64,000 nucleotides of DNA from an uncultured Methylocystaceae bacterium (GTDB lineage Bacteria > Pseudomonadota > Alphaproteobacteria > Rhizobiales > Beijerinckiaceae): positions 1 through 64,000 of the forward strand of contig CALMZV010000146.1 of assembly GCA_937870755.1 (NCBI GenBank), given 5' to 3'. This document shows positions 45,365 through 54,130 of the stretch, in pieces. Both the position numbers and the translations under genes were made by a program. How positions within the stretch are numbered: position 1 is the first letter of the stretch; each line of letters opens with the position of its first letter. The notes beneath the pieces were generated by a model. The model saw only the letters and a list, made by a program, of their open reading frames with translations. It was not told where the DNA came from and made no database searches.

Positions 45365-46726
45365 ATGTTCGACGCGACGCTGCGCGAAATCTGGTCGGCG
45401 CTCGATGGCCCGCCCGCGCTCGCGGCGGGCGTGCGGGCGACCGCGCAGGGTGCGCTGCCGTCGGTTTTCGCCGTCACCGATCTTGCCGCCGCCTCGATCG
45501 CGGCGGCGGGACTGGCGGTCGCCGAATATCGTCAGGCGGCCGGAGACGCGGCGCGCGAGGTCGTGGTCGACCGGCGGCTGGCGTCGTTCTGGTTCCAGTC
45601 GAGCCTGCGCCCTCAGGGATGGACGCCGCCGCCGCTGTGGGACCCGTTGGCCGGCGATTATCCGACCCGCGACGGATGGATAAGGCTGCACACCAACGCG
45701 CCGCAGCACCGGGCGGCCGCGCTCGCCGCGCTCGGTTGCGCGGAGGATCGCGCGGCGGCTGACGCGGCCGTGAAGAGCTGGCGCGCGGACGACCTCGAAA
45801 CGGCGGTCGTCGCGGCCGGCGGCTGCGCGGCCGCAATGCGCCCGGCCGACGCATGGCGCGCGCATCCGCAAGGGCTGGCGGCGAACGCCGAGCCCTTGAT
45901 GGCGACGCAGACGACCGGCGCGGGGCGCGCGCGCGGGCCGGCGCGCCCGGATCGTCCGCTCGAAGGCCTGCGTGTTCTCGATTGCACGCGCATACTGGCC
46001 GGCCCCGTCGCCACGCGCTTTCTGGCGGCATACGGCGCGGACGTGCTGCGCATCGATCCGCCCGGCTGGGAAGAGCCCTCCGCCGCGCCCGAGGTCGCCC
46101 TCGGCAAGCGGTGCGCGCGGCTCGATCTCAAGACGGCGGACGGACTTGCGCGATTTGGCGCCCTCATGGCGCAGGCGGATGTGTTCGTGCACGGCTACCG
46201 GGCGGACGCGCTCGAACGCCTGGGGCTCGGCGCGGCGGCGCGACAGGCGCTGCGGCCCGGCCTGATCGACGTTTCGCTCGACGCCTACGGCTGGCGCGGA
46301 CCGTGGCGCGACCGGCGCGGTTTCGACAGTCTGGTGCAGATGTCGTGCGGGATCGCGGAGGCCGGCATGGTCGCCGCGCGGACCGGCAGGCCGCATCCCC
46401 TGCCCGCGCAGGCGCTCGATCATGCGACCGGCTATCTGATGGCGGCGGCGGCCGTGCGCGCGCTGACGCGACGGCTGCGGACCGGCGAAGGAACGATCGC
46501 GCACGCGTCGCTCGCGCGCACGGCGTCGCTGCTGATGGCCCGTCGTGTCGAAAACGGTCTCGCGGCGTCGCTCGCGCGCGAGACCGACGACGATCTCGCG
46601 CCCGCCGTCGAGGCGAACGGCCGGGGACCGGCGCGGCGGCTCAAACCGCCGCTGGCGATCGACGGCGCGCCGATGCGCTGGGCGCTGCCGGCGCCGCTTC
46701 TGGGCTCCTCGCCGCCCGAATGGTGA
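45365..46726 (+). CDS. Family III CoA-transferase (CaiB/BaiF), with permuted domain order
   Basis: 453 residues. The classic N-terminal motif of the family, LEGLRVLDCTRILAGPVATR, appears only at about residue 199, followed by LAAYGADVLRIDPPG and SLDAYGWRGPWRDRRGFDSL, QMSCGIAEAGM and QALDHATGYLMAAAAV. The first ~195 residues contain YPTRDGWIRLHTNAPQHRAA, VVAAGGCAAAMRPADAWRAH and PQGLAANAEPL, which resemble segments that normally lie after the large domain. The order is thus rearranged. It probably transfers CoA between short organic acids. The cupin upstream may be co-transcribed. Confidence 0.82.
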   Translation: MFDATLREIWSALDGPPALAAGVRATAQGALPSVFAVTDLAAASIAAAGLAVAEYRQAAGDAAREVVVDRRLASFWFQSSLRPQGWTPPPLWDPLAGDYPTRDGWIRLHTNAPQHRAAALAALGCAEDRAAADAAVKSWRADDLETAVVAAGGCAAAMRPADAWRAHPQGLAANAEPLMATQTTGAGRARGPARPDRPLEGLRVLDCTRILAGPVATRFLAAYGADVLRIDPPGWEEPSAAPEVALGKRCARLDLKTADGLARFGALMAQADVFVHGYRADALERLGLGAAARQALRPGLIDVSLDAYGWRGPWRDRRGFDSLVQMSCGIAEAGMVAARTGRPHPLPAQALDHATGYLMAAAAVRALTRRLRTGEGTIAHASLARTASLLMARRVENGLAASLARETDDDLAPAVEANGRGPARRLKPPLAIDGAPMRWALPAPLLGSSPPEW

Positions 46727-46796
46727 AGCGACGCTTGCACGCGCGCGGCGCTGGACCAAGATAAGGCGCGCCGATTCGGGCGCGACGGAAGGATCG

Positions 46797-47216
46797 ATGC
46801 TCCAGAAAGCGCCCGGAAAATCCTGCGGCTCCTGCACCATGTGCTGCAAGTCGCTCGAAATCGACGTGTTCAAGAAGCCGATGGGCGTTCTGTGCACGCA
46901 TTGCGTGAACAATTCCGGCTGCACCATCTACGAAACGCGGCCGGACGTGTGCCGCGATTTCCTGTGCGAGTGGATCATGGACCGCACGATGTCGCCCGTG
47001 CTGCGGCCCGACAGGATCGGCACGATCTTCATGGAAGATCCCGACAACGACGACTATCAGGCCGTGTGCGATCCCTCCAAGCCCTACGCCTGGCGCAATC
47101 CCCTGGTGTTCAAACATCTCGTGCAGATGGCCAAGAACGGCCATACGGTCATCGCCAAATCGGGCCTGCGGGCATGGCGCGTCTATCCGGACGGACACGC
47201 GACCGAATGGTCGTGA
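46797..47216 (+). CDS. Cysteine-cluster (YkgJ-like) protein
   Basis: 139 residues from ATG 46797 (RBS GGAAGGA). SCGSCTMCCKSLEIDVFKKP begins the CxxCxxCC cluster; VLCTHCVNNSGCTIYETRPD, VCRDFLCEW follow, nine cysteines in all in the first 65 residues. This is the YkgJ/UPF0153-like metal-binding pattern (Zn or Fe). The C-terminal half is ordinary globular. Function unknown. The stop overlaps the next ATG (47207-47216). Confidence 0.8.
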   Translation: MLQKAPGKSCGSCTMCCKSLEIDVFKKPMGVLCTHCVNNSGCTIYETRPDVCRDFLCEWIMDRTMSPVLRPDRIGTIFMEDPDNDDYQAVCDPSKPYAWRNPLVFKHLVQMAKNGHTVIAKSGLRAWRVYPDGHATEWS

Positions 47217-48091
47217 GGGCGGCGGCGCTCATTCTCGCCGCGCTCGCCTGCGGCGGCGCGACCGCGCAGGAAAGGCGCCTCACCTTCGCCACGCCCGACG
47301 GCGATCGCTTCGCCATCGTCGACAATATCGGCGCGGGCGCGCGCCCGGCCGTCATCGTGCTGCACGGCGCGACCGTCGGCGCCTACGCAACCCTCGTCTC
47401 GAGCGGTTTTCGTGCGGCGGCGCGCGCGCACGGCTTCGTCTCCGTCTATCCCGAAGGCGTCGACCGCATCTGGCGCGACGGGCGCGGCATGAGGCGGGGC
47501 GTCGACGATCGCTCGTTCCTGCTGTCGCTCGCCCAGCGTCTCGTGGTCGAGGGGATCGCCGACCAGAAACGGATATTCCTGGCGGGCGTGTCGAACGGCG
47601 GGATCATGGCGCTCGACATGGCGTGCGGCGCCCCGGATGTTTTCGCGGGCGTGGGAACGGTCATCGCCGCGCTCGCCGCCAACACGGGCGCGGCGTGCCC
47701 CGGCGGGCGCCCGCTGCCGGTCGTGATGGCGTCGGGCGACGCCGATCCCATCGTGCCTTACGAGGGCGGATCGGTGAATGTCGGCTTCTTTCATCCCCGG
47801 CAGGGCGAGGTGTGGGGCGCGGAGCGCACGGCCGCCTTCTTCGCCCAGCGCGCCAGGTGCGGCGACCCGACGCGCCAGGCGGTCGCCTCCGCCGAAGCCG
47901 ACGATCCGAAGGTGACGAAGATCGCCTGGGCCTGCGCGCCCGCAACGCCGGTCGCGCTCTATCGCGTGGAAGGCGGCGGCCACCAGATGTTCGGCGGCGT
48001 GGCGCTGCCGGCGCTGGCGTTCGGCCGCACCACGAAACGGTTCTCGGCGGCTCAGACCATCGTGTCCACCTTCGCGGGGCTGCCCCGGTGA
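47207..48091 (+). CDS. Secreted alpha/beta-hydrolase esterase, PHB-depolymerase/LpqC type
   Basis: 294 residues, signal peptide VRAAALILAALACGGATA. The fold is that of the LpqC/PHB depolymerase family: PAVIVLHGATVGAYATLVSS, GFVSVYPEGVDRIW, KRIFLAGVSNGGIMALDMAC with the nucleophile Ser (G-x-S-x-G), VVMASGDADPIVPYEGG with Asp and GGGHQMFGG with His. It acts in the periplasm or outside the cell on an ester or polyester. The start overlaps the upstream gene; the stop overlaps the Nudix gene (GTGA). Confidence 0.87.
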   Translation: MVVRAAALILAALACGGATAQERRLTFATPDGDRFAIVDNIGAGARPAVIVLHGATVGAYATLVSSGFRAAARAHGFVSVYPEGVDRIWRDGRGMRRGVDDRSFLLSLAQRLVVEGIADQKRIFLAGVSNGGIMALDMACGAPDVFAGVGTVIAALAANTGAACPGGRPLPVVMASGDADPIVPYEGGSVNVGFFHPRQGEVWGAERTAAFFAQRARCGDPTRQAVASAEADDPKVTKIAWACAPATPVALYRVEGGGHQMFGGVALPALAFGRTTKRFSAAQTIVSTFAGLPR

Positions 48092-48636
48092 GCGCCGAAC
48101 CCTCCGTATGGCGCACGCGCGCGAGCCGCCTGGTGCACGCCGACAAGTGGATACGTCTGCGCGCCGACGATTGCGTGCGCGCCGACGGCGTGGAGATCGC
48201 GCCGTATTACGTGCTCGAATATCCGGACTGGGTTCAGGTCGTGGCGATCACCGACGACGAGCGGATCGTCGTCGTGCGGCAATATCGGCATGGCGTCGGT
48301 CGCGTGACGCGCGAACTGCCGGCCGGTTGCATGGATGCGAGCGACGCCGATGCGTGCGCGGCCGGCGCGCGCGAGCTGCTGGAGGAGACCGGCTACGCCT
48401 GCAGCACGCTGCGACAGGTGGGCGCGAGTTTCGTCGATCCGGCCCATTGCACCAATCGCGTCTTCATCCTGCTCGGCGAAGGCGCCAGGCGCGTGCGCGA
48501 TCCCCGACCGGATGCGACGGAGGAGATCGTCGTCGAGACGATGACGGTGGCCGATGTCGTCGCCGCCGCGCGCGCGGGCGACCTGCATCACGCCACGCAG
48601 GTCGCCTCGCTGTTTCTGGCGCTCGGCGCGCGATAG
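48088..48636 (+). CDS. Nudix hydrolase
   Basis: 182 residues from a GTG overlapping the upstream stop. The Nudix box is in ELPAGCMDASDADACAAGAR followed by ELLEETGY. The REL/EETG half is intact, but the first Glu is replaced by Asp and the loop before REL is one residue longer than the consensus. YYVLEYPDWVQVVAITDDER and VVRQYRHGVGRVTREL resemble ADP-ribose or NUDIX-sugar pyrophosphatases. Probably hydrolyses a nucleoside diphosphate derivative; the substrate is unknown. Confidence 0.85.
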   Translation: MSAEPSVWRTRASRLVHADKWIRLRADDCVRADGVEIAPYYVLEYPDWVQVVAITDDERIVVVRQYRHGVGRVTRELPAGCMDASDADACAAGARELLEETGYACSTLRQVGASFVDPAHCTNRVFILLGEGARRVRDPRPDATEEIVVETMTVADVVAAARAGDLHHATQVASLFLALGAR

Positions 48637-48637
48637 A

Positions 48638-49804
48638 TTACTTCGACAGATGCAGTTTCGACGTCTGGATGGCGCGATCGATGGCGTCGAACGCGGCCAT
48701 GATTTCCGTCTTGTCGGTGGCCGAGAAATACCAGCCGGGCGACGCGCAGGCCTTCAGCGCGGGTTCGAGCTGGTTCTGGATCGGCTGCACCGTCTGCTGA
48801 TAGGCGGGCTCCGTCGGCATGGGGATGTATTTCGTGTTCAGCACGATCAGCGTCACGCGCTGGCCCTTGATCGTGTCGCAGAGCCTGGCGTCGAACGGCT
48901 TGAAGCCGCCCACGCGGTCGCGCCGGCCCTGCACGCCGTCCGACACGATGATCGCGAATTTCTCGGGCGTGGCGTGGCCGTCGCCCTGCGAACCGACGTC
49001 GAAATTGTAGGTCGGCATCGCGCCCGAGAACGAGGTGTTATAGCCGAGCTGATAGTTGGTCAGGAACGATTTCGCGGTCACGAGATCGGTCGTCAGCGGC
49101 ACGGAGCGATGGGGCGCGTCGTCGAACGTGTCGATCGCCACGCGGAACGTGTCGAGCGGCGACTTGCGCGCGATCATCTTGTCGATCATGCCGCCGACCG
49201 CATCGCGCAGCACGTCCACGCGCGTCTGAACGCCGTTCTCCTGCGCGACCTGGAGATTGCTCTTCTTCTGGCCGCCTTCCGGATCGTGGCAGGCGAAGGC
49301 GCAGCCGACGAGCCTGATGAGCTTGTCGCGCCCGGCCGTGGTGGCCGCCAGCCCCATCGATGCGGAGCGGTCGAGCAGGAAATACAGGTCCTGCTTCTTG
49401 CCGGACCGTTTGGGCACGGCGGCGGTCGTCGCCAGGTCGACCTCGGACCGGCCGAGCAGGCCGCCGAACATGGTTTTCGAGGTGGCCGCGACGCGCAGCA
49501 CGATCTGGTTGTTGACGGTGGAAAGGGTCACCGACCTGACGGTGGTCCCCGGCCGGCGCGCGAGCGCGGTGCGCACCATCGATTCGGCCCCCGTGCGCAG
49601 CGTGGCGTCGGAGGCGCCCGTCAGATCGAGGCCGGCCGCGAGCACGGCCGCGTCGGTGGCCGCCTGCAAGGACGCGCGTTCGTTCAGCATGCGGCCGTAG
49701 TCGACGCCGGCGCCGAGCATGGCGAGCGCCGGCAGGGCGGCGAGCGAGAAAATGACGGCGGCCGAACCGGAACGGCTTGTGGCGAAATGGGACAGTTTTT
49801 TCAT
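48638..49804 (-). CDS. TadG-like von Willebrand A protein
   Basis: 388 residues. SRSGSAAVIFSLAALPALAM, LGAGVDYGRMLNERASLQAA is the TadE/TadG N-terminal anchor (type IVb pilin-like hydrophobic helix). The VWA domain from about 150 has the MIDAS motif LLDRSASMG (DxSxS), SLDTFRVAIDTFDDAP and FAIIVSDGVQGRRDR, with cysteines in GCAFACHDPEGG. TadG-like proteins serve Tad/Flp pilus assembly in the envelope. No other tad/cpa genes are nearby, so the role may be different. ATG 49804; upstream open frame not credible. Confidence 0.85.
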   Translation of the reverse strand: MKKLSHFATSRSGSAAVIFSLAALPALAMLGAGVDYGRMLNERASLQAATDAAVLAAGLDLTGASDATLRTGAESMVRTALARRPGTTVRSVTLSTVNNQIVLRVAATSKTMFGGLLGRSEVDLATTAAVPKRSGKKQDLYFLLDRSASMGLAATTAGRDKLIRLVGCAFACHDPEGGQKKSNLQVAQENGVQTRVDVLRDAVGGMIDKMIARKSPLDTFRVAIDTFDDAPHRSVPLTTDLVTAKSFLTNYQLGYNTSFSGAMPTYNFDVGSQGDGHATPEKFAIIVSDGVQGRRDRVGGFKPFDARLCDTIKGQRVTLIVLNTKYIPMPTEPAYQQTVQPIQNQLEPALKACASPGWYFSATDKTEIMAAFDAIDRAIQTSKLHLSK

Positions 49805-50247
49805 GGCGCGTGCTCCTGACGCGCTTTCCCGCAAGCCTCGTTCCGCGGCCGGGCGCGGGTGTGCGCGCAGGCCGTGGCGCGGTTTGGGGGCGACCAGCGC
49901 GGAGCGCCCGTGTTTCAAGCGGTTGTGCGCGCGTTAACCCTGTCGCAGGGTCGGGCGCGGGCGCCGCGGCGCCGTCCCGCCCCGGCGCCGGGCGCAGCGT
50001 GGAGCCGCCCGCGCTGTGTCATTTCGCGGCGCGGCCGCAAATGTGGGCGCGCCCGGTTGCATCGGCCGCCAACATCGCTATAAAGCGCGCTTCGCGCCGT
50101 TCCGGCCGGGGGCTGAACGGAGGGTCGCTTGCGCGACAGGGCGAAAGCCCGTCCTCCCGTGTTCCCGCCTTCGACGATTCCGCCGAGCCTTTCCGCAGGC
50201 TCGAAGGGCTCCGCGCCGGGCCGCGATGAAACGAAAGGCAAGCTCTC
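49805..50247. promoter_or_regulatory. 443-base intergenic region: tadG-like and rpsF promoters, rpsF leader
   Basis: No credible gene. The minus-strand TadG gene and the plus-strand rpsF operon both need promoters here. The hairpin CGAGCCT-TTCCGC-AGGCTCG (50184-50203) lies 45 bp before rpsF, with CCG in its loop, and CCTTCGA/TCGAAGG flank it as a further inverted repeat. This could be an S6:S18 autoregulatory leader or simply an intergenic palindrome. Confidence 0.4.
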
Positions 50248-50667
50248 ATGGCGCTCTACGAGCACATTTTCATCGCTCGCCAGGATATTTCCGCCCAGCA
50301 GGTGGAAACCCTGACCGAGCAGTTCAAGAAAGTTCTCGCCGGTCTCGGCGGCAAGGTCGAAAAGACCGAATACTGGGGCGTGAAGTCCCTCGCCTACCGG
50401 ATCAAGAAGAACCGCAAGGCGCATTTCTCCCTTCTCAACATCGACGCGCCGCACGCGGCGGTCGCGGAAATGGAACGCCAGATGGGCCTCAACGAGGACG
50501 TGCTGCGCTTCATGACCGTGCGCGTCGAGGCGCTGGAGGAAGGCCCCTCCGCCATGATGCGCAAGCGCGACGACGACGGCGAGCGCGGCGATCGCCGCGG
50601 TCCGCGCCCCGAGCGCGCCGGCGAACGCCGCCCGCGCCGTGACGACGCCATCGAAGGAGCCAACTGA
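50248..50667 (+). CDS. rpsF: 30S ribosomal protein bS6
   Basis: 139 residues. [40 protein letters not shown] and [20 protein letters not shown] form the S6 domain. The last 40 residues are a charged Arg/Asp/Glu-rich tail, common in alphaproteobacterial S6. Forms a heterodimer with S18, encoded 1 base on (TGATG overlap). Confidence 0.98.
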   Translation: MALYEHIFIARQDISAQQVETLTEQFKKVLAGLGGKVEKTEYWGVKSLAYRIKKNRKAHFSLLNIDAPHAAVAEMERQMGLNEDVLRFMTVRVEALEEGPSAMMRKRDDDGERGDRRGPRPERAGERRPRRDDAIEGAN

Positions 50668-50903
50668 TGTCCGCCGCAGCCCGTCGCCCCTTCTTCCGCC
50701 GTCGCAAGACCTGCCCGTTCTCCGGCCCCAACGCGCCGAAGATCGACTACAAGGACACGCGCCTGCTCTCGCGCTACATTTCCGAGCGCGGCAAGATCGT
50801 GCCCTCGCGCATCACGGCCGTGAGCGCCAAGAAGCAGCGCGAACTCGCCCAGGCGATCAAGCGCGCGCGTTTCCTGGGCCTGCTGCCCTACGTGATCCGC
50901 TGA
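50667..50903 (+). CDS. rpsR: 30S ribosomal protein bS18
   Basis: 78 residues. [40 protein letters not shown] and [20 protein letters not shown] are the S18 signature, and [10 protein letters not shown] the usual end. ATG overlaps the rpsF stop, so the two subunits are made in equal amount. Confidence 0.98.
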   Translation: MSAAARRPFFRRRKTCPFSGPNAPKIDYKDTRLLSRYISERGKIVPSRITAVSAKKQRELAQAIKRARFLGLLPYVIR

Positions 50904-51068
50904 TCGCCGCCCGTCCTGCAAGGACGGAGGCCGGGGCCGTTTTCGAACGGCCCGCATGAAGAACGCAAAAGGCCCGGCGGCGCGATCCGCCGGGTTTGGC
51001 TGAGGCCCAGGCCTCTAACCGCCTCCGCGACGCGCGTCGTTTGCGGAGACCTGCGGGACAGCTCGTCG

Positions 51069-52034
51069 ATGAACCAGAATCGCGAAACGATATTCGGCGT
51101 CCTGATCGCGGCGGCCTCCGGGCTCGCGGCGGCGCTGCTGTTCGTGCTTGCGGCGCGCGGCACGTTCGCCGCGCTGGCGCTCGGCTATCTCGCGCCCGCG
51201 CCGCTGATGATCGCGACGCTCGGCTTCGGCTTCTGGACCGGGCTCGTCGGCGCCATCGTCGGCGCCGGATTCATCGGCGCCGTCCTGCATCCCGCCATTG
51301 CGCTGTTCTATGTCGTCGGCATCGCCGCGCCCGCGCTCATCCTGTGCGCGCTGGCGCTCTATGCGCCGGTCGGCGGACCGGGCGCGCGCGACGAGGCGCC
51401 GGGCCGCGCCGTGGTCGGCGCCGCCGCGCTCGCCGCGCTGTCGGCGCTGTTCGGCGTGCTGGCCATCGTCGTGTCCGCCGGCGGCTACGACGAGGCGTTC
51501 GCCGCGCTCGTCCGGCGCGCGACGCCGGTCGTCCAGCACATGACGCAAGGCGCCAAACTGCCGGCCGACCTGACGGTCGAGGACATCGCGCGCAAGCTCG
51601 TGCGGTTCGCGCCGCTGATGATGGCCGCTTCCGCAACCGTCATGCTCGCCTTCAACCTGTTTCTGGCCGGCCGCGCGACGATGATCTCGGGCCGGCTGCC
51701 GCGCCCGTGGCCGCCGATCGCCGACGATCTCGTGCTGCCCGCTTCGCTCGGTCCGGCGTTCGCGATCGCCTGCGCGCTCATGCTGGTCGACGGACCGATC
51801 GGCGTCGTGGCCGGCGTCGTGGCGGCGGCCCTGGGGGCGGCGTTCGCCCTGCAAGGGCTCGCCGTGGCCCATGTGCTGACGCGCGGCTCGCCATTCCGCC
51901 CCGGCCTGCTGGCGGGAATGTATGCGCTGGCCGCGCTCATTCCGCCGTGGCCGATGATCTTCATGGCCGCCGGCGGGCTGATCGATTCCGCTTTTCATCT
52001 GCGCGCCCGCGCGCGCGCCCGCCAACCCGACTGA
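51069..52034 (+). CDS. DUF2232 (YybS-like) integral membrane protein
   Basis: 321 residues with about nine TM segments (first: TIFGVLIAAASGLAAALLFV; then LGYLAPAPLMIATLGFGFWT, NLFLAGRATMISGRLPRPWP). DUF2232 proteins commonly lie between rpsR and rplI in Hyphomicrobiales. Function is unknown; the fold suggests a substrate-binding component of ECF-type or a membrane factor. Only the family call is supported. Confidence 0.85.
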   Translation: MNQNRETIFGVLIAAASGLAAALLFVLAARGTFAALALGYLAPAPLMIATLGFGFWTGLVGAIVGAGFIGAVLHPAIALFYVVGIAAPALILCALALYAPVGGPGARDEAPGRAVVGAAALAALSALFGVLAIVVSAGGYDEAFAALVRRATPVVQHMTQGAKLPADLTVEDIARKLVRFAPLMMAASATVMLAFNLFLAGRATMISGRLPRPWPPIADDLVLPASLGPAFAIACALMLVDGPIGVVAGVVAAALGAAFALQGLAVAHVLTRGSPFRPGLLAGMYALAALIPPWPMIFMAAGGLIDSAFHLRARARARQPD

Positions 52035-52061
52035 TCTTACGAACCATCGAGGAGAAACATC

Positions 52062-52622
52062 ATGGAAGTCATTCTTTTGGAACGCGTGCCGAAACTCGGC
52101 CAGATGGGCGACAAGGTGAAGGTGCGTCCAGGCTTCGCCCGCAACTTCCTGCTGCCGCGCGGCAAGGCGCTGCGCGCCACGGACGCCAACATGAAGCGGT
52201 TCGAGACGCAGCGCGCCCAGCTCGAGGCGCGCAACCTCGAAGCGCGGTCCGAAGCCGAGAAGGTCGGCGCCAAGCTCGACGGCAAGAGCTTCGTCATTCT
52301 GCGACAGGCCGGTGAATCCGGCCAGCTGTACGGCTCGGTCTCGACGCGCGACATCGCGGATGCGATCACCGAGGGCGGCTACAGCGTGCATCGCAACCAG
52401 ATCGCGCTCGTGGCGCCGATCAAGGGCCTTGGCCTGCACACGGTGCCGGTGCGGCTGCATCCGGAACTGGAATCGAACGTGACGATCAACGTCGCCCGTT
52501 CGGCCGAGGAAGCCGAGCGTCAGGCGCGCGGCGAAGCGGTGACCGTGCGCGAGGAGACCTCGATGGACGATCTCGGCCTCGAAGTCGGCGCCGCGCTCGC
52601 GGAAGCGGGCGGCGAAGCGTAA
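52062..52622 (+). CDS. rplI: 50S ribosomal protein bL9
   Basis: 186 residues. [40 protein letters not shown] is the L9 N-domain; the long helix and the C-domain ([20 protein letters not shown]) follow. The C-terminus has about 35 extra residues ([20 protein letters not shown]) as in many alphaproteobacteria. RBS GAGGAGAAAC. Confidence 0.98.
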   Translation: MEVILLERVPKLGQMGDKVKVRPGFARNFLLPRGKALRATDANMKRFETQRAQLEARNLEARSEAEKVGAKLDGKSFVILRQAGESGQLYGSVSTRDIADAITEGGYSVHRNQIALVAPIKGLGLHTVPVRLHPELESNVTINVARSAEEAERQARGEAVTVREETSMDDLGLEVGAALAEAGGEA

Positions 52623-52649
52623 GCCGTCGCCATTCGCGTTTTCCAACAG

Positions 52650-52680
52650 CCTCTCCGGCGCCGCCGGGGAGGCTTTTTCG
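52650..52680 (+). terminator. Intrinsic terminator after rplI
   Basis: GCCTCTCCGG-CGCC-GCCGGGGAGGC followed by five T residues. Strong; ends the rpsF-rpsR-DUF2232-rplI unit. Confidence 0.9.
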
Positions 52681-52702
52681 CGACGGTCCGGTAGGATCGC
52701 GC

Positions 52703-53968
52703 ATGATTCCGCCTTCGCCCGCCGCCATCGCTCCCGCGCCGCCGGTCAACAGGCGCGCGGTGACGTCGCTTGGTCTCAGCCAGATCTACGCCTGGGGCGT
52801 CGTCTATTATCCGATTTCGCTGACCGCCGAGCCGATCGCCGCCGACCTGGGCCTCTCGCGGGAATTCGTCTTTCTCGGCTTCACGCTGGTGCTGATCGTG
52901 AGCGCGCTCGTCGCGCCATGGGTCGGGCGCGCCATCGACCGTCTGGGCGGGCGCAGCGTCATGTCGATCGGGGCGGCGGTCGCGGCCGCCGCGCTGGCGG
53001 CGCTCGGCGCGGCGCAGGGGCCCCTCTCCTATCTGGCGGCGAGCGCGCTCGCGGGGATCGCCTCAGCGCTCACCCTCTACGACGCCGCGTTCGCGGCGCT
53101 GGTGCAGGTCGCCGGTCGCGACGGCCGGCGCGCCATCACCTATGTCACGTTCTTCGGCGGGTTCGCGTCCACGCTGTTCTGGCCGCTGACGGCGCTGGCG
53201 ATGGAGCAGTTGGGGTGGCGCGCGACGTATTTTCTCTACGCGGCCGGCGCGCTCGCGCTGTGCCTGCCGCTCAACTGGTTCGGGCTCAGACCCGCGCGCG
53301 ACGACGCCGCGCCTGCGCCCGCGCCGGCGGCCGAACACCCGGACGATGCGCCGCCGCTGCGGGGCGCGGCGCGCCGGCGCGCGTTCGTGCTGCTCGCCAT
53401 CGCGATCTCCGCACATCAACTCGTCATTGCCGGCGTGACCGTGCATCTCGTCGGCGCGATGAGCGCGGCGGGGCTGACGACGCGCGAGGCGATCGTCGCG
53501 GGCATGATGTTCGGGCCGGCGCAGGTCTTGAGCCGCGCAGGCGAAATGCTGTTCGGCGCGCGACTGCCGGCGGTCGCGGCCGCCCGCGTGTCGGTCGCGC
53601 TGCTGCCGCTGGCGCTCGCGCTCGTTGTGTCGGGCCATGTCACGCCGCTGCTCGCCTGCGTTTTCGTGGCGGGCTGCGGCCTGTCCAACGGGTTGATGAC
53701 CATCGCGCGCGGCGCCGTCACGCTCGCGATTTTCGGACGCGACGGCTACGGCGCCTCGATCGGCGATCTGGCGCTGGCCAATCACCTGTCGCGCGCGGTG
53801 GGGCCGCTCGCGTTCGCCTTCGCACTGACCAACGCAGGGCTGCACGGAACGTTTCTCGCCAGCATGGCGTGCGCGCTGGTCGGCGTCGCGGGGATGGAAG
53901 CCGTCGCGCGAATCGACGCGCGCCGGCGCGCGGCGCCCGCGCCAGGCCGCAATTCAGGCGCAAGATGA
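52703..53968 (+). CDS. MFS transporter
   Basis: 421 residues, 12 helices. VTSLGLSQIYAWGVVYYPIS at the start and LVAPWVGRAIDRLGGRSVMS (loop 2-3 motif A-like, D/R-GRR) identify the fold. ALVQVAGRDGRRAITYVTFF, GGFASTLFWPLTALAMEQLG are typical of the MFS subset near rplI/dnaB. The substrate is unknown. ATG 52703 lies 23 bp after the rplI terminator, so transcription is separate. Confidence 0.88.
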   Translation: MIPPSPAAIAPAPPVNRRAVTSLGLSQIYAWGVVYYPISLTAEPIAADLGLSREFVFLGFTLVLIVSALVAPWVGRAIDRLGGRSVMSIGAAVAAAALAALGAAQGPLSYLAASALAGIASALTLYDAAFAALVQVAGRDGRRAITYVTFFGGFASTLFWPLTALAMEQLGWRATYFLYAAGALALCLPLNWFGLRPARDDAAPAPAPAAEHPDDAPPLRGAARRRAFVLLAIAISAHQLVIAGVTVHLVGAMSAAGLTTREAIVAGMMFGPAQVLSRAGEMLFGARLPAVAAARVSVALLPLALALVVSGHVTPLLACVFVAGCGLSNGLMTIARGAVTLAIFGRDGYGASIGDLALANHLSRAVGPLAFAFALTNAGLHGTFLASMACALVGVAGMEAVARIDARRRAAPAPGRNSGAR

Positions 53969-54130
53969 TTTTTTTCGCGCCCTGTGGACAATGGTGGATA
54001 GCGGGGCAAGGCGATTCGTTTTCGTTCCCGCGCAGCGCGTGCGGTGGACTCGCAGCTCGCGCGGCGCGACAAGCGGGCGCTGCAGCGTTAACGTTCTGTT
54101 AACCGTCCTCGCATCGCAGAGAGAGCCGCA

